The notes: generated by a model from the sequence alone, not told the origin. Counted from the first letter of the stretch, positions 47,619 to 57,002 are shown. The stretch: DNA of 64,000 nucleotides from Streptomyces sp. P9-A2 (GCF_036634175.1 NZ_JAZIFX010000001.1:682001-746000); one strand, 5' to 3'. Made by a program: numbers and translations.

Positions 47619-49196
47619 TCACCGGTGGCCGAACCACGACATCGCGGGCAGCGCCCGGTCGTCGTAGCCGAACAGTGCCTGGTTCTCCCAGCCGTTGCCG
47701 GAGGCCGGGTCGGCCGGGTCCCAGCCGTTGCCGGTACGGGCGGTCCAGGTCGCCTCCCAGTAGAAGACACCGAGGCCCCGCCCGTTCGGGACGGCCTCCA
47801 CGATGCTCGCCACGTCGTTCATCCACCGGGTCTGGCCCGCGGTGGTCGCCGGGTAGCCGGGGACCAGTTCTCCGGCGAGGTCGATGATGTTCTCCAGCCC
47901 GTCCTCGCTGTCGAGGCGGAACGGGTAGGCCGTCTCGGCGAGGAAGACCGGCTTGCCGTAGCGGGCGGCGGCGTCGTCCAGGGTGGTCTGGAAGTCGTGG
48001 AGCGTGCCGTGCCAGTAGCCGTAGTACGACAGGCCGATGGCGTCGAACCTCACTCCCTGGGACACCGCGTTGTCGAACCACCAGCGGGTCCCGTCGAGGT
48101 CGCCTCCCTCGGCAAGGTGCAGCGCGACGGTCGTGGACGGGGCGACCGCCTTGGCGGCGTCGTAGCCGGAGTTGAGCAGGCCGGCAAGCTGCGTCCAGTT
48201 ACTGGTGGACCCCTCGTTCCAGAGCATGCCGCCGTTGATCTCGTTGCCGACCTGGACCATGTCCGCGGTGGTGCCCTGCGCCTTGAGGGCGTCCAGGACG
48301 TCGTACGTGTGCTGGTACACGTCCGTCTTCAACTGGCTGTAGGAGTGTCCTGCCCAGGCGGCGGGCTTGGTCTGCTTGCCGGGGTCGGCCCAGGCGTCCG
48401 AGTAGTGGAAGTCGACCAGCAGCTTCATGCCCTGGGCCTTGACCCGCTTCGCCATGGCGAGGACACGTGCCTTGTTGTTGTATCCGTCGGCCGGGTTCAC
48501 CCAGACCTTCAGGCGGGCGTAGTTCATGCCGGCGGAGCGCAGGATGGCGACGCCGTCACCCGCGCTTCCGGACGCGGTCCGGTAGACGCCGCCCTTGGCC
48601 TCGCTCTTGGGCAGGGACGAGATGTCGGCGCCCTTGACCGCCAGGCCCGAGGTGCCCGGGGCGAAGGTCAGGTCGTCGACGTTGATCCAGTTGCCCGCGC
48701 CGGCATCGCTGTTCACACTGATCGTGCACTGGTTGTTCGTCACCCTGACGGGCACGACGATCCGTATCCAGTCGCCGGCGGACACCGGCAGGTCGGTGCG
48801 CTGTTCGGTGCCGCCGCAGTTCTTGAGGGCGAGGTACGCGGCGTTCTGGCCGCCGCCGGAGCGGACCCAGGCGGTCAGCCTGTAGTCGCCGTTGGTCAGG
48901 CCGGACAGGTACTGGTACGTCTCCACCTGGTAGGCCGAGGACGACCAGTGGGACAGTCGGTGGCTTCCGCTGCGGCCGCCGGACTCGGTGTACGAGGCTC
49001 CGGTGGCGCCGTGCTCCGACCAGCCGGCCGGGGCCGCGGCCCCCGAACCGTCGGCTTCGAAGCCGCCGTTGGTGAGGGTGCTCGCCGCCGTCGCGGTCTG
49101 GGCGGGCAGTGCGGTGAGGGCCAGCCCTGCGGCGAGCGGCAGCAGCAGGGCCCGGAGGATGCGTTGAGGTGTGCACGTGCGTCTGGGATGGAGCAT
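47619..49196 (-). CDS. Secreted arabinogalactan endo-1,4-beta-galactanase (GH53)
   Basis: A 525-residue secreted enzyme that cuts beta-1,4-galactan, as in the side chains of pectin. It has a signal peptide (residues 1-38) and an N-terminal carbohydrate-binding jelly-roll (about 40-180; LTNGGFEADGSG... WINVDDLTF) like CBM61. The GH53 barrel (about 185-525) has the acid/base Glu in MVQVGNEINGGML and the nucleophile in PVFLAETAYPF. It lies 116 bp downstream of the GH42 gene on the same strand, and is probably regulated with it by the LacI protein of the locus. Confidence 0.9.
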   Translation of the reverse strand: MLHPRRTCTPQRILRALLLPLAAGLALTALPAQTATAASTLTNGGFEADGSGAAAPAGWSEHGATGASYTESGGRSGSHRLSHWSSSAYQVETYQYLSGLTNGDYRLTAWVRSGGGQNAAYLALKNCGGTEQRTDLPVSAGDWIRIVVPVRVTNNQCTISVNSDAGAGNWINVDDLTFAPGTSGLAVKGADISSLPKSEAKGGVYRTASGSAGDGVAILRSAGMNYARLKVWVNPADGYNNKARVLAMAKRVKAQGMKLLVDFHYSDAWADPGKQTKPAAWAGHSYSQLKTDVYQHTYDVLDALKAQGTTADMVQVGNEINGGMLWNEGSTSNWTQLAGLLNSGYDAAKAVAPSTTVALHLAEGGDLDGTRWWFDNAVSQGVRFDAIGLSYYGYWHGTLHDFQTTLDDAAARYGKPVFLAETAYPFRLDSEDGLENIIDLAGELVPGYPATTAGQTRWMNDVASIVEAVPNGRGLGVFYWEATWTARTGNGWDPADPASGNGWENQALFGYDDRALPAMSWFGHR

Positions 49197-49312
49197 CGGT
49201 GTCCGTCGTCCCTTCGACGTGGGGAGAGGGGGGTGCCCCCGCCCTCGGCGGGGCGGGGGCCTCCCTCCGCCCGCGGCGTGCGCTGCTCACGCGGGCGGAG
49301 GGGAGTCATGGC

Positions 49313-51334
49313 TCAGCCGTCGAGTCGGACGACCCGGACGGCTCCGGCCGGGACCGCCAGGCGGCCCGCGGCGCGTTCGCCCGTCAGCAGTTCGGTGCCG
49401 GGGGCGTCCAGCGGCACCTTGGTGTCGCCGGCGGTGTGGTTGATCACGAACAGGAAGGTGCCGGACTCCCCGGTGCGGCGCACCACTTCGACGTCGAGGG
49501 GCAGGTCGGCGCGCGGGGTGATCCCGGTGTCCTCGACGGCCCGGCCGAGCAGGGTGTCCAGCCCTTCGGCGCCCAGGCGGGTGGAGACGTACCAGGCGCT
49601 GCCCTCGCCGAGGCGGTGGCGGGTGACGGCGGGGTGGCCGGCGGTGAGGCCGTCGGCGTAGGTCCAGACGGTCTCCGCGCCGCGCGGCACCACGAACTCG
49701 GACCACACGTCGCCGCCGAGTTCGGAGCCGTCGGGGCCGGTCAGGCGTACCCGGGCGCCGGCGTCGAGCGGCGAGAACTCCTCGACGGTCAGGCCGAGGA
49801 CGTCCCGCAGGGCCCCCGGGTGGGCACCCTCGTGCACGGCGTCGTGTTCGTCGACGATGCCGGAGAAGTACGAGACGACCAGGGTGCCGCCGTTCTCGAC
49901 GTACTCCCTGAGGTTGTTTCCCGCCGCCTCGGTCATCAGATACAGGGCGGGGACGACGACCAGGGGGTAGCGCGACAGGTCGGCCTCCGGGTGGGCGAAG
50001 TCGACGGTGAGGTGGCGGTCGTAGAGCGCCTCGTAGAAGGCGTCGGCGCGTTCGCGGGCGTCGTGGTCCTCGGTGGGACGCCAGTCGAGGTTCTGCGCCC
50101 ACCAGGAGTGCCAGTCCCACAGCACGGCGACGTCGGCCTCGGTGCGGGTGCCCCGCAGAGGTGCCAACGCGTCGGTGTTCGCGCCGAGTTCGACGACCTC
50201 ACGCCAGACGCGGGTGTCGGTGCCGCCGTGCGGGAGCATCGCCGAGTGGAACTTCTCGGCGCCGCGCCTGGACTGGCGCCACTGGAAGAACATGGCGCCC
50301 TCGGAGCCGCGGGCCACGTGCGCGAGGGAGTTGCGGGCCATCTGGCCGGGTGCCTTGGCGGGGTTGCGGGGCTGCCAGTTGACGCCCGAGGTGGAGTGCT
50401 CGAGCAGCAGCCAGGGGGCGCCGCCGGCGACGGAGCGGGTGAGGTCGGCGGACATCGCCAGGTTCACGTGGGTGCGGCGGCCGTCGGTGATCAGGTAGTG
50501 GTCGTTGGTGACGAAGTCGACCTCGCGGCCCCAGGCCCAGTAGTCCATGGAGTCGCACTGGCTGAGGGCGGTCATGAAGTTGGTGGTGACCGGGACGCCG
50601 GGCGAGAGGCGGTGCAGGATGTCCCGCTCGGCGGTGAAGTTCTCCCGCACGGTCGCGTCGGCGAACCGCCGGTAGTCCAGTGCCTGGGCCGGGTTGCCGA
50701 CCGTCGGGGTGACCCGCGGCGGATTGATCTGTTCGAAGTCCGCGTAGCGCTGGCCCCAGAAGGCGGTGCCCCAGGCGTCGTTGACGGCCTCGACGGTGCC
50801 GTAGGTCCGTGCGAGCCAACGGCGGAAGTGCGCGGCGCACCCGTCGCAGTAGCAGGCGGAGACGGGGACGCCGTACTCGTTGTGGACGTGCCACATCGCG
50901 AGCGCGGGATGGCTCCCGTACCGCTCGGCGAGCCTGGTGGTGATGTCCGCGGCGGCGGCCCGGTAGTCGGGGTTGCTGTGGCAGATGGCTCCGCGCGAGC
51001 CGAACTCGTAGCGCACCCCTTCCGCGGTCACCGGCAGCGCGTCGGGGTGGGCCCGGTAGAACCAGACGGGCGGCACGACGGTGGGCGTGCCGAGGTCGGC
51101 GCGGATGCCGTTCTCGTGCAGCAGGTCCAGGACGCGGTCGAGCCAGCCGAAGTCGTGGACGCCGGGCTCGGGTTCGAGCAGGGCCCAGGAGAAGATGCCG
51201 ACGCTCACCATGGTGACGCCGGCCTCACGCATCAGCCGGACGTCCTCGGTCCAGACGCTTTCCGGCCACTGCTCGGGGTTGTAGTCCCCACCGAAGGCGA
51301 GCCCGGTGAGGCCCAGGGGGGTGGTCTCCGGCAT
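49313..51334 (-). CDS. Beta-galactosidase (GH42)
   Basis: A 673-residue intracellular beta-galactosidase acting on galacto-oligosaccharides imported by the ABC system encoded divergently. The N-terminal barrel shows GLAFGGDYNPEQWPESVW and the acid/base region MWHVHNEYGVPVSACYC. A Cys cluster (CYCDGCAAHF) forms the usual GH42 zinc site, and PWLLLEHSTSGVNWQPRNP carries the nucleophile Glu. A trimerisation domain and a small C-terminal beta domain follow. There is no signal peptide. ATG 51334 is preceded by GGAG at 8 nt. Confidence 0.92.
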   Translation of the reverse strand: MPETTPLGLTGLAFGGDYNPEQWPESVWTEDVRLMREAGVTMVSVGIFSWALLEPEPGVHDFGWLDRVLDLLHENGIRADLGTPTVVPPVWFYRAHPDALPVTAEGVRYEFGSRGAICHSNPDYRAAAADITTRLAERYGSHPALAMWHVHNEYGVPVSACYCDGCAAHFRRWLARTYGTVEAVNDAWGTAFWGQRYADFEQINPPRVTPTVGNPAQALDYRRFADATVRENFTAERDILHRLSPGVPVTTNFMTALSQCDSMDYWAWGREVDFVTNDHYLITDGRRTHVNLAMSADLTRSVAGGAPWLLLEHSTSGVNWQPRNPAKAPGQMARNSLAHVARGSEGAMFFQWRQSRRGAEKFHSAMLPHGGTDTRVWREVVELGANTDALAPLRGTRTEADVAVLWDWHSWWAQNLDWRPTEDHDARERADAFYEALYDRHLTVDFAHPEADLSRYPLVVVPALYLMTEAAGNNLREYVENGGTLVVSYFSGIVDEHDAVHEGAHPGALRDVLGLTVEEFSPLDAGARVRLTGPDGSELGGDVWSEFVVPRGAETVWTYADGLTAGHPAVTRHRLGEGSAWYVSTRLGAEGLDTLLGRAVEDTGITPRADLPLDVEVVRRTGESGTFLFVINHTAGDTKVPLDAPGTELLTGERAAGRLAVPAGAVRVVRLDG

Positions 51335-51421
51335 GGATTGTCTCCGATATGTCGATCTTCTGGGAACGTACACACACACTTTCGGTAGCGCAGGGCCAAC
51401 ATAACCGCACAGCAACAACCA

Positions 51422-51464
51422 TTGACAAGTGTCCGGGATGTTTCTCTACTGTGAACGCTCACAG
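51422..51464 (+). promoter_or_regulatory. Promoter and LacI-type operator of the galactan locus
   Basis: TTGACA (51422-51427), 17 bp, then TCTACT (51445-51450) form a plausible sigma-70-type promoter for the ABC operon. The near-palindrome CTGTGAACGCTCACAG (51449-51464) overlaps the start region, where LacI-family repressors act. The GH42 gene starts 115 bp away on the other strand and may share the site. Confidence 0.6.
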
Positions 51465-51550
51465 ATCAGCGCGAGCCACGGTACGAACCGAGCGCAGCTG
51501 GGGCAGCAGGTCTTCGCGAGAGGCGGGGGCCCAGGTCAGGGGAGAGTTCC

Positions 51551-52873
51551 ATGCGATACACGATCCACCGTCGCCTCGTGAGTTCCGCCATAGCGGTCAC
51601 GCTCGGCGCCACCACGCTGGCCGCGTGCGGCTCGTCGTCGGACGACGACGGCGGGGCCCGGTCCGGTCCGGTCTCACTGACGTACTGGACCTGGGCCCCG
51701 GGCATGGACAAGGTCGTGGACCTGTGGAACGAGGGCCCCGGCAAGAAAAAGCAGATCAAGGTCACGGTGAAGAAGCAGGCGTCCGGCGACACGCTGGTCA
51801 CCAAGATCCTCACCGCGCACAAGGCGGGCAAGGCCCCGGACCTGGTGCAGGCGGAGTACCAGGCGCTGCCCACACTGGTCAGCAATGACGCGCTCGCCGA
51901 CATCTCGAAGGACGTGGGCGACGCGAAGAGCAAGTTCGCGGACGGCGTCTGGCAGCAGACCACGCTCGGCACCGACGCGGTGTACGCGGTCCCGCAGGAC
52001 ATCGGACCGATGATGTTCTACTACCGCGAGGACCTGTTCAAGAAGTACGGCCTGACGGTGCCGACGACCTGGGACGAGTTCGCGGAGACCGCGCGGGAGC
52101 TCAAGAAGGAGTCCCCGGAGACGGACCTGACCACGTTCTCCGCCAACGACTCGGGCCTGTTCGCGGGGCTGGCCCAGCAGGCCGGCGCGCAGTGGTGGAG
52201 CACGTCGGACGACCAGTGGAAGGTCGGCATCTCCGACGACGCGACCAAGAAGGTCGCCGAGTTCTGGGGCGGCCTGGTCAAGGAGGGTGCGATCGACAAC
52301 CAGCCGATGTACACCCCCGCCTGGAACAAGGCGCTCAACACCGGCAAGCAGATCGCGTGGGTCAGCGCCGTGTGGGCGCCGGGCACCCTGAGCACGGCCG
52401 CGCCCGACACCAAGGGCAAGTGGGCCATGGCCCCGCTCCCCCAGTGGACCGAGGAGGAGAACCGCACCGGCAGCTGGGGCGGCTCCTCCACCGGCGTCAC
52501 CACCGACTCCGAGAACAAGGAGGCCGCCGCCGAGTTCGCCGCCTGGCTGAACACCGACGGCGACGCCCTGAACGCGCTGGCGAAGGAGAGCGGCATCTAT
52601 CCCGCCTCCACCTCGGCCCAGCTCAGCGGCGCCTTCACCACCCCACCGGAGTACTTCTCCAACCAGCCCGACTTCTACCAGAAGGCCGCCGGGATCGCGC
52701 AGACCACCGCGCCGTCCGCCTGGGGCCCGAACGTCAACGTGGCGTACACGACGTTCAAGGACGCCTTCGGTGCCGCGGCGAAGAACAAGTCCGACTTCGT
52801 CGCGGCCGTGGACAGCATGCAGCGGGACACGGTCGCCGACCTGAAGAAGCAGGGCTTCGAGGTCGCTCCGTGA
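51551..52873 (+). CDS. ABC sugar-binding lipoprotein (galactan oligosaccharides, CUT1)
   Basis: A 440-residue extracellular solute-binding protein. It has a lipoprotein signal with lipobox LAAC (about residue 26), then the family 1 binding fold (VSLTYWTWAPGMDKVVDLWN; DLVQAEYQALPTLVSNDALA). It feeds the two permeases encoded downstream. The GH53 and GH42 neighbours indicate galacto-oligosaccharide as ligand (inference). No ATPase gene is present; a shared MsiK-type ATPase elsewhere is usual in Streptomyces. Its stop overlaps the next start (GTGA). Confidence 0.9.
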   Translation: MRYTIHRRLVSSAIAVTLGATTLAACGSSSDDDGGARSGPVSLTYWTWAPGMDKVVDLWNEGPGKKKQIKVTVKKQASGDTLVTKILTAHKAGKAPDLVQAEYQALPTLVSNDALADISKDVGDAKSKFADGVWQQTTLGTDAVYAVPQDIGPMMFYYREDLFKKYGLTVPTTWDEFAETARELKKESPETDLTTFSANDSGLFAGLAQQAGAQWWSTSDDQWKVGISDDATKKVAEFWGGLVKEGAIDNQPMYTPAWNKALNTGKQIAWVSAVWAPGTLSTAAPDTKGKWAMAPLPQWTEEENRTGSWGGSSTGVTTDSENKEAAAEFAAWLNTDGDALNALAKESGIYPASTSAQLSGAFTTPPEYFSNQPDFYQKAAGIAQTTAPSAWGPNVNVAYTTFKDAFGAAAKNKSDFVAAVDSMQRDTVADLKKQGFEVAP

Positions 52874-53847
52874 CATCCCCGGCACGTGGGAAGGCGTACG
52901 GGGTCGAAGGGGCCCCGTACGCCCGCCCGTCCCGCACCTCCGCACTCAGGCGCACCCGGAGCGCCCCCTTCCTCTTCCTGATCCCCGCGACGGTTCTCTT
53001 CCTGCTCTTCTTCGCGCTGCCCATCGGGTACGCGATCTGGCTCAGCTTCCGCAAGGTGCGGGTGTCCGGGCTCGGCCTGGGCGCTGGTGCCCGCAAGGAG
53101 GTCTGGGCCGGCCTGGAGAACTACACCGCCGCCCTCTCCGACAGCGAGTTGCTGGACGGCGCGCTGCGCGTGCTCGGCTACGGCTGCATCGTGGTGCCGG
53201 TGATGCTGGGGCTCGCCCTGGTGTTCGCGTTGACGCTGGACTCCGAGAGGGTGCGGCTCGCGCCCTTCACCCGGCTCGCGATCTTCCTGCCGTACGCCAT
53301 ACCCGGCGTGATCGCGGCGCTGCTGTGGGGCTTCCTGTACCTGCCCGACGTGAGCCCGTTCTACTTCGTGCTCGACAGGTTCGGCCTGCCGCAGCCGGAC
53401 CTGCTGGACGGCGGTCCGCTGTTCCTCGCCCTGTCGAACATCGCGGTGTGGGGCGGCACCGGCTTCAACATGATCGTCATCTACACCGCGCTGCGGGCCA
53501 TCCCGGTCGAGGTGTACGAGGCGGCGAAGCTGGACGGCGCCACGCCCCTGCAGATCGCGTTGAAGATCAAGATCCCGATGGTCGCGCCGTCGCTGGTGCT
53601 CACCTTCTTCTTCTCGATCATCGCGACCCTCCAGGTGTTCAACGAACCGACCACGCTGAAGCCGCTCACCAACTCCGTGTCCACCACCTGGAGTCCGCTG
53701 ATGAAGGTGTACCAGGACGCCTTCGTCAACGGTGACATCCACTCGGCCGCCGCCCAGGCCGCCCTCATCGCGCTCGCCACCCTGGTGCTCTCCTTCGGCT
53801 TCCTGCGGGCCGCGAACCGACGCAACAAGCAGGAGGCGGCCCGATGA
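52870..53847 (+). CDS. ABC sugar transporter permease 1 (MalF-like)
   Basis: A 325-residue inner-membrane permease with six predicted helices (first FLFLIPATVLFLLFFALPIG, about 36-56). The EAA loop that contacts the ATPase reads EVYEAAKLDGATPLQIALKI. GTG 52870 overlaps the binding-protein stop, and its own stop overlaps the next start (ATGA), so the operon is tightly coupled. Confidence 0.9.
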   Translation: MTSPARGKAYGVEGAPYARPSRTSALRRTRSAPFLFLIPATVLFLLFFALPIGYAIWLSFRKVRVSGLGLGAGARKEVWAGLENYTAALSDSELLDGALRVLGYGCIVVPVMLGLALVFALTLDSERVRLAPFTRLAIFLPYAIPGVIAALLWGFLYLPDVSPFYFVLDRFGLPQPDLLDGGPLFLALSNIAVWGGTGFNMIVIYTALRAIPVEVYEAAKLDGATPLQIALKIKIPMVAPSLVLTFFFSIIATLQVFNEPTTLKPLTNSVSTTWSPLMKVYQDAFVNGDIHSAAAQAALIALATLVLSFGFLRAANRRNKQEAAR

Positions 53848-54749
53848 GTTCCGTGGCCCTGAACAAGGCCGAGCCCGTGGCCGGCACCGTCCCGGGCACC
53901 GGTCGCGGCCCGGCGCGGCCCCGCCGCATCGCCCTGGTCCCCACCCTGACACTCCTGCTCGGCGCGCTGTACTGCCTGCTGCCGGTGGTCTGGGTGGTCA
54001 TCGCGTCGACCAAATCCGGCAGCGAGCTGTTCTCCACGTTCACGTTCTGGCCCGGCACCGGCTTCACCGAGAACCTCTCGGACCTGAACGCCTACCGCGA
54101 CGGCGTCTACTGGGAGTGGATGGGCAACTCCGCCCTGTACGCCGGCCTCGGCGCCCTGCTGTCGACGTGCGTGTCGGCGGTCAGCGGCTACGCGCTGGCG
54201 GTCTACCGCTTCCGGGGCCGCGAGACGCTGTTCAACGTGCTGCTCGCGGGCGTCCTGATGCCGCCGGTGATCCTCGCCGTCCCGCAGTATCTGCTGCTCG
54301 CCCAGGCGGACCTCACGGACTCCTACCTCTCCGTGCTGCTGCCGCAGATCCTCTCCCCGTACGGCGTCTACCTGGCGCGGATCTACGCCGCGGCGTCGGT
54401 GCCGTCCGACGTGGTGGAGGCCGGGCGGATGGACGGCGCGGGCGAGTGGCGGATCTTCACCCGGGTCGCGCTGCCGATGATGCTGCCCGGACTGGTGACG
54501 GTCTTCCTGTTCCAGTTCGTCGCGATCTGGAACAACTTCCTGCTGCCGTTCATCATGCTCAGCGACGACGAGAAGTTCCCGATCACGCTCGGTCTGTACA
54601 CGCTCCTCGAACAGGGTGCCAGCACCCCGGCGTTGTACACCCTGGTGATCACCGGGGCATTCCTCGCGGTGTTCCCGCTGGTCGCCCTCTTCCTGGTCGT
54701 CCAGCGGTTCTGGAGCCTGGATCTGCTGTCCGGGGCCGTAAAGTCATGA
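53844..54749 (+). CDS. ABC sugar transporter permease 2 (MalG-like)
   Basis: A 301-residue permease partner with about six helices (first ALVPTLTLLLGALYCLLPVV). The EAA loop is SDVVEAGRMDGAGEWRIFTR. The start ATGA overlaps the previous gene, and the stop overlaps the LacI gene (ATGA), so importer and repressor are one transcription unit. Confidence 0.9.
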   Translation: MSSVALNKAEPVAGTVPGTGRGPARPRRIALVPTLTLLLGALYCLLPVVWVVIASTKSGSELFSTFTFWPGTGFTENLSDLNAYRDGVYWEWMGNSALYAGLGALLSTCVSAVSGYALAVYRFRGRETLFNVLLAGVLMPPVILAVPQYLLLAQADLTDSYLSVLLPQILSPYGVYLARIYAAASVPSDVVEAGRMDGAGEWRIFTRVALPMMLPGLVTVFLFQFVAIWNNFLLPFIMLSDDEKFPITLGLYTLLEQGASTPALYTLVITGAFLAVFPLVALFLVVQRFWSLDLLSGAVKS

Positions 54750-55777
54750 CCATGAGCAACACGGGGAGCAGGCGCAAGCCGCCGACGATCCACGACGTGG
54801 CGCGTGAGGCCGGTGTCTCGCGCGGCACCGTCTCACGCGTGCTCAACGGCGGCCACTACGTCAGCCCGTCCGCGGCGGAGGCGGTCAACGCCGCGATCCG
54901 CAGGACGGGGTACGTGGTGAACCGGCACGCCCGCTCGCTGATCACCGGCCGGTCCGACTCGGTGGGCTTCCTGCTGACGGAGCCGCAGGAGCGGTTCTTC
55001 GAGGATCCCAACTTCAATGTCCTGCTGCGTGGTTGCACACAGGCGCTGGCCGCGCACGACATTCCGCTGCTGCTGATGATCGCCGGTACACAGGCCGAAC
55101 GGCGGCGCATCGTGCGGTACATCACCGCCGGGCACGTCGACGGGGTGCTGCTGGTCTCCAGCCACTCGGGCGATCCGGTGGCCGAGGAGCTGCGGGCGGC
55201 GGGCGTTCCGCTGGTCGCGTGCGGCAAGCCGATCGGGCTGGGTTCCAAGGTGAGTTACGTGGCCGCGGACGACCGGGACGGCGCCCGCGACATGGTGCGT
55301 CATCTGCTGGGACTGGGCCGGCGCAGGGTGGGCGTGGTGACAGGACCGCTCGACACCCCGGGCGGCGTGGAGCGTCTCGCCGGGTACAAGGAGGTGCTCG
55401 CCGAGGCCGGCACCGCGATCGACGAGCGGCTCATCGTCTCCGGCGACTACAGCAGGGCCAGCGGCGAGGCGGGCGCTGAGCGCCTGCTGGCAGGGGCGCC
55501 CGACCTGGACGCCGTGTTCGTCGCCTCGGACCTGATGGCGCAGGGCGTGCTGACGGCACTGCACCGCGCGGGACGCCGGGTGCCCCAGGACGTGGCGGTC
55601 GGCGGCTTCGACGACTCCCGGGCCGCCGTCTCCACCAGCCCCGGCCTGACCACGATCCGCCAGCCATGGGACCGCATCAGCTCCGAGATGGTGCGGGTTC
55701 TGCTCGCCCAGGTGGGCGGCGAGGACCCGGCCACGGTGATCCTCCCGACGGAGCTGGTGAAGCGCGAGTCGGCATAG
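54746..55777 (+). CDS. LacI-family repressor of the galactan locus
   Basis: A 343-residue repressor. The N-terminal HTH is PTIHDVAREAGVSRGTVSRV with the hinge helix region following; the periplasmic-binding-type effector domain runs from about residue 70 (DSVGFLLTEPQERFF) to the end. ATG 54746 overlaps the permease stop. ATG 54752 is an in-frame alternative. It most likely binds the CTGTGAACGCTCACAG site between the GH42 and ABC genes and releases it on galactobiose/galactotriose (ligand inferred). Confidence 0.9.
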   Translation: MTMSNTGSRRKPPTIHDVAREAGVSRGTVSRVLNGGHYVSPSAAEAVNAAIRRTGYVVNRHARSLITGRSDSVGFLLTEPQERFFEDPNFNVLLRGCTQALAAHDIPLLLMIAGTQAERRRIVRYITAGHVDGVLLVSSHSGDPVAEELRAAGVPLVACGKPIGLGSKVSYVAADDRDGARDMVRHLLGLGRRRVGVVTGPLDTPGGVERLAGYKEVLAEAGTAIDERLIVSGDYSRASGEAGAERLLAGAPDLDAVFVASDLMAQGVLTALHRAGRRVPQDVAVGGFDDSRAAVSTSPGLTTIRQPWDRISSEMVRVLLAQVGGEDPATVILPTELVKRESA

Positions 55778-55839
55778 GGGTGCGCCGGCCACGGGCGTGA
55801 CGCGCGGAGGTCCGTGCAGGTCCGTGCATCGCCCAGCCA

Positions 55840-55860
55840 TTAGTTGAACTCCGAACAAAT
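55840..55860. promoter_or_regulatory. Imperfect inverted repeat upstream of marR gene
   Basis: TTAGTTGAACTCCGAACAAAT has TTAGTT/AACAAA half-sites around a GAACTCCGAAC centre, 15-35 bp before the MarR start. It has the size and position of a MarR autoregulatory operator. A 10-bp direct repeat (GGTCCGTGCA twice, 55809-55828) lies just upstream. Confidence 0.45.
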
Positions 55861-55874
55861 GTTACCGTTCACTC

Positions 55875-56264
55875 ATGGCAGTGGAGACGGCCGGCATCCG
55901 GCTCGAGGAGCGATGGCGGGAGATTCTGTCGGTGCACGCGCGCACCCTCGGTGAGATCGACCGCGCGCTGCATCCGCACGGCCTGGGCGCCTCCGACTTC
56001 GAGGTGCTCGACCTGCTCGCGACCGCGTCGCCCGAGAAGGGCGAGCACTGCAGGGTGCAGGATCTGGGCGGGCGCGTCCACCTCAGCCAGAGCGCGCTGT
56101 CCCGCCTCATCGCCCGACTGGAGAAGGACGGCCTGGTCACCCGCAGCCTCTGCGTGGAGGACCGACGGGGCGTCTATGTCACGCTCACCCGTAAGGGCCG
56201 CGACCTGCACGCCGAGGCACTGCCGCTCCAGCGCGCGGCCCTGGCCCGCACGCTGGGCGAGTAG
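55875..56264 (+). CDS. MarR-family transcriptional regulator
   Basis: A 129-residue winged-helix protein: the N-terminal dimer helix, recognition helix HLSQSALSRLIARLEKDGLV, wing RSLCVEDRRGVYVTLTRKGR, and a shortened C-terminal helix. There is no obvious target gene next to it; the only adjacent candidate is its own promoter. No ribosome site is evident before ATG 55875. Confidence 0.85.
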   Translation: MAVETAGIRLEERWREILSVHARTLGEIDRALHPHGLGASDFEVLDLLATASPEKGEHCRVQDLGGRVHLSQSALSRLIARLEKDGLVTRSLCVEDRRGVYVTLTRKGRDLHAEALPLQRAALARTLGE

Positions 56265-56308
56265 TCCGCCGCACCGGACGGACGCGGCACGCCCCAGAAC
56301 CTTCGTTC

Positions 56309-56344
56309 GGATCATGCCGGGCCCGCGGGGGCCCGGCATGATCC
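56309..56344. terminator. Terminator after marR
   Basis: A perfect 16-bp stem (56309-56324 GGATCATGCCGGGCCC with 56329-56344) and a GCGG loop, 44 bp past the stop. Confidence 0.75.
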
Positions 56345-56357
56345 ACTCGAGGAGCCC

Positions 56358-56603
56358 TGGGGCGTGTTTCGAACGTAGCGCCGGCCGCCCGGAGGGCGGG
56401 CCCCGCGGCGTCATGGGGGTCCCCCCTGCTCGAGCGGAGCCGAGAGCTTGGGGGAGCGTGCGATCGCACGGCGGAGGGTCGCCCGCGTACCGGGCGTACG
56501 CGGGCGACCCCGACAACGCGGCTGGGGGTCCCCCCTGCTCGAAGAGCTTGGGGGAGTGCGTGCCGGACGCCGCGGGGCAGACGGGACTTTCGAAAACGCC
56601 CTA
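56358..56603. mobile_element. MITE-like structured repeat element
   Basis: The imperfect terminal inverted repeats TGGGGCGTGTTTCGAACGT (56358-56376) and ACTTTCGAAAACGCCCTA (56586-56603) bound a non-coding, highly folded stretch. Inside are two copies of a GGGGGTCCCCCCTGCTCGA...GAGCTTGGGGGAG unit (56415-56456 and 56524-56556) and a 14-bp stem around GGGTCGCCCGCGTA. The right end overlaps the SseB-like stop codon. From memory, such units are dispersed in Streptomyces genomes. Confidence 0.5.
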
Positions 56604-57002
56604 GGGGCGGGCCAGCAGGGTACGCACCCCTTCGGAGGTCAATGTCAGGCGGTGCTCCGAGCTGCCGTCGATGGTGAGGGACAGTTCGTCGGCCGGCCAC
56701 TGCGCGGCCAGCGCCCCGAGCGGCACCAGCCGGTAGCGGGAGACGAACGGCAGCAGCCCCGACATCTCCAGTTCCGAGGTGAAGACCGGCACCACCTGGA
56801 TGCCGTCCGGCTGCTCCATCACCGGCAGCGCGACCGCGCCGGGGTCGACGGCCTCGTCACCCGCGTCGTCGGGCACGGGAATCAGTACATCACTGTCGGC
56901 GAGGGCGTCCAGCGCCGCCGTGTCCTGGGTGTTGTCGGTCAGAGCGTCCAGAGCCCGCTGGGCGGACATGGGGGCATTGTTCTCGTGCGCGGGTGTCTCC
57001 AT
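56601..57002 (-). CDS. SseB-like domain protein
   Basis: A 133-residue acidic protein. The segment DVLIPVPDD...IQVVPVFTSELEMSGLLPF is the core of the SseB N-terminal domain (function unknown, often in pairs in Streptomyces), followed by LSLTIDGSSEHRLTLTSEGV. ATG 57002 has GAGGGA at about 9 nt; a later Met at residue 12 is possible. Its stop TAG lies in the end of the MITE-like element, so the last codons may derive from it. Confidence 0.7.
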   Translation of the reverse strand: METPAHENNAPMSAQRALDALTDNTQDTAALDALADSDVLIPVPDDAGDEAVDPGAVALPVMEQPDGIQVVPVFTSELEMSGLLPFVSRYRLVPLGALAAQWPADELSLTIDGSSEHRLTLTSEGVRTLLARP

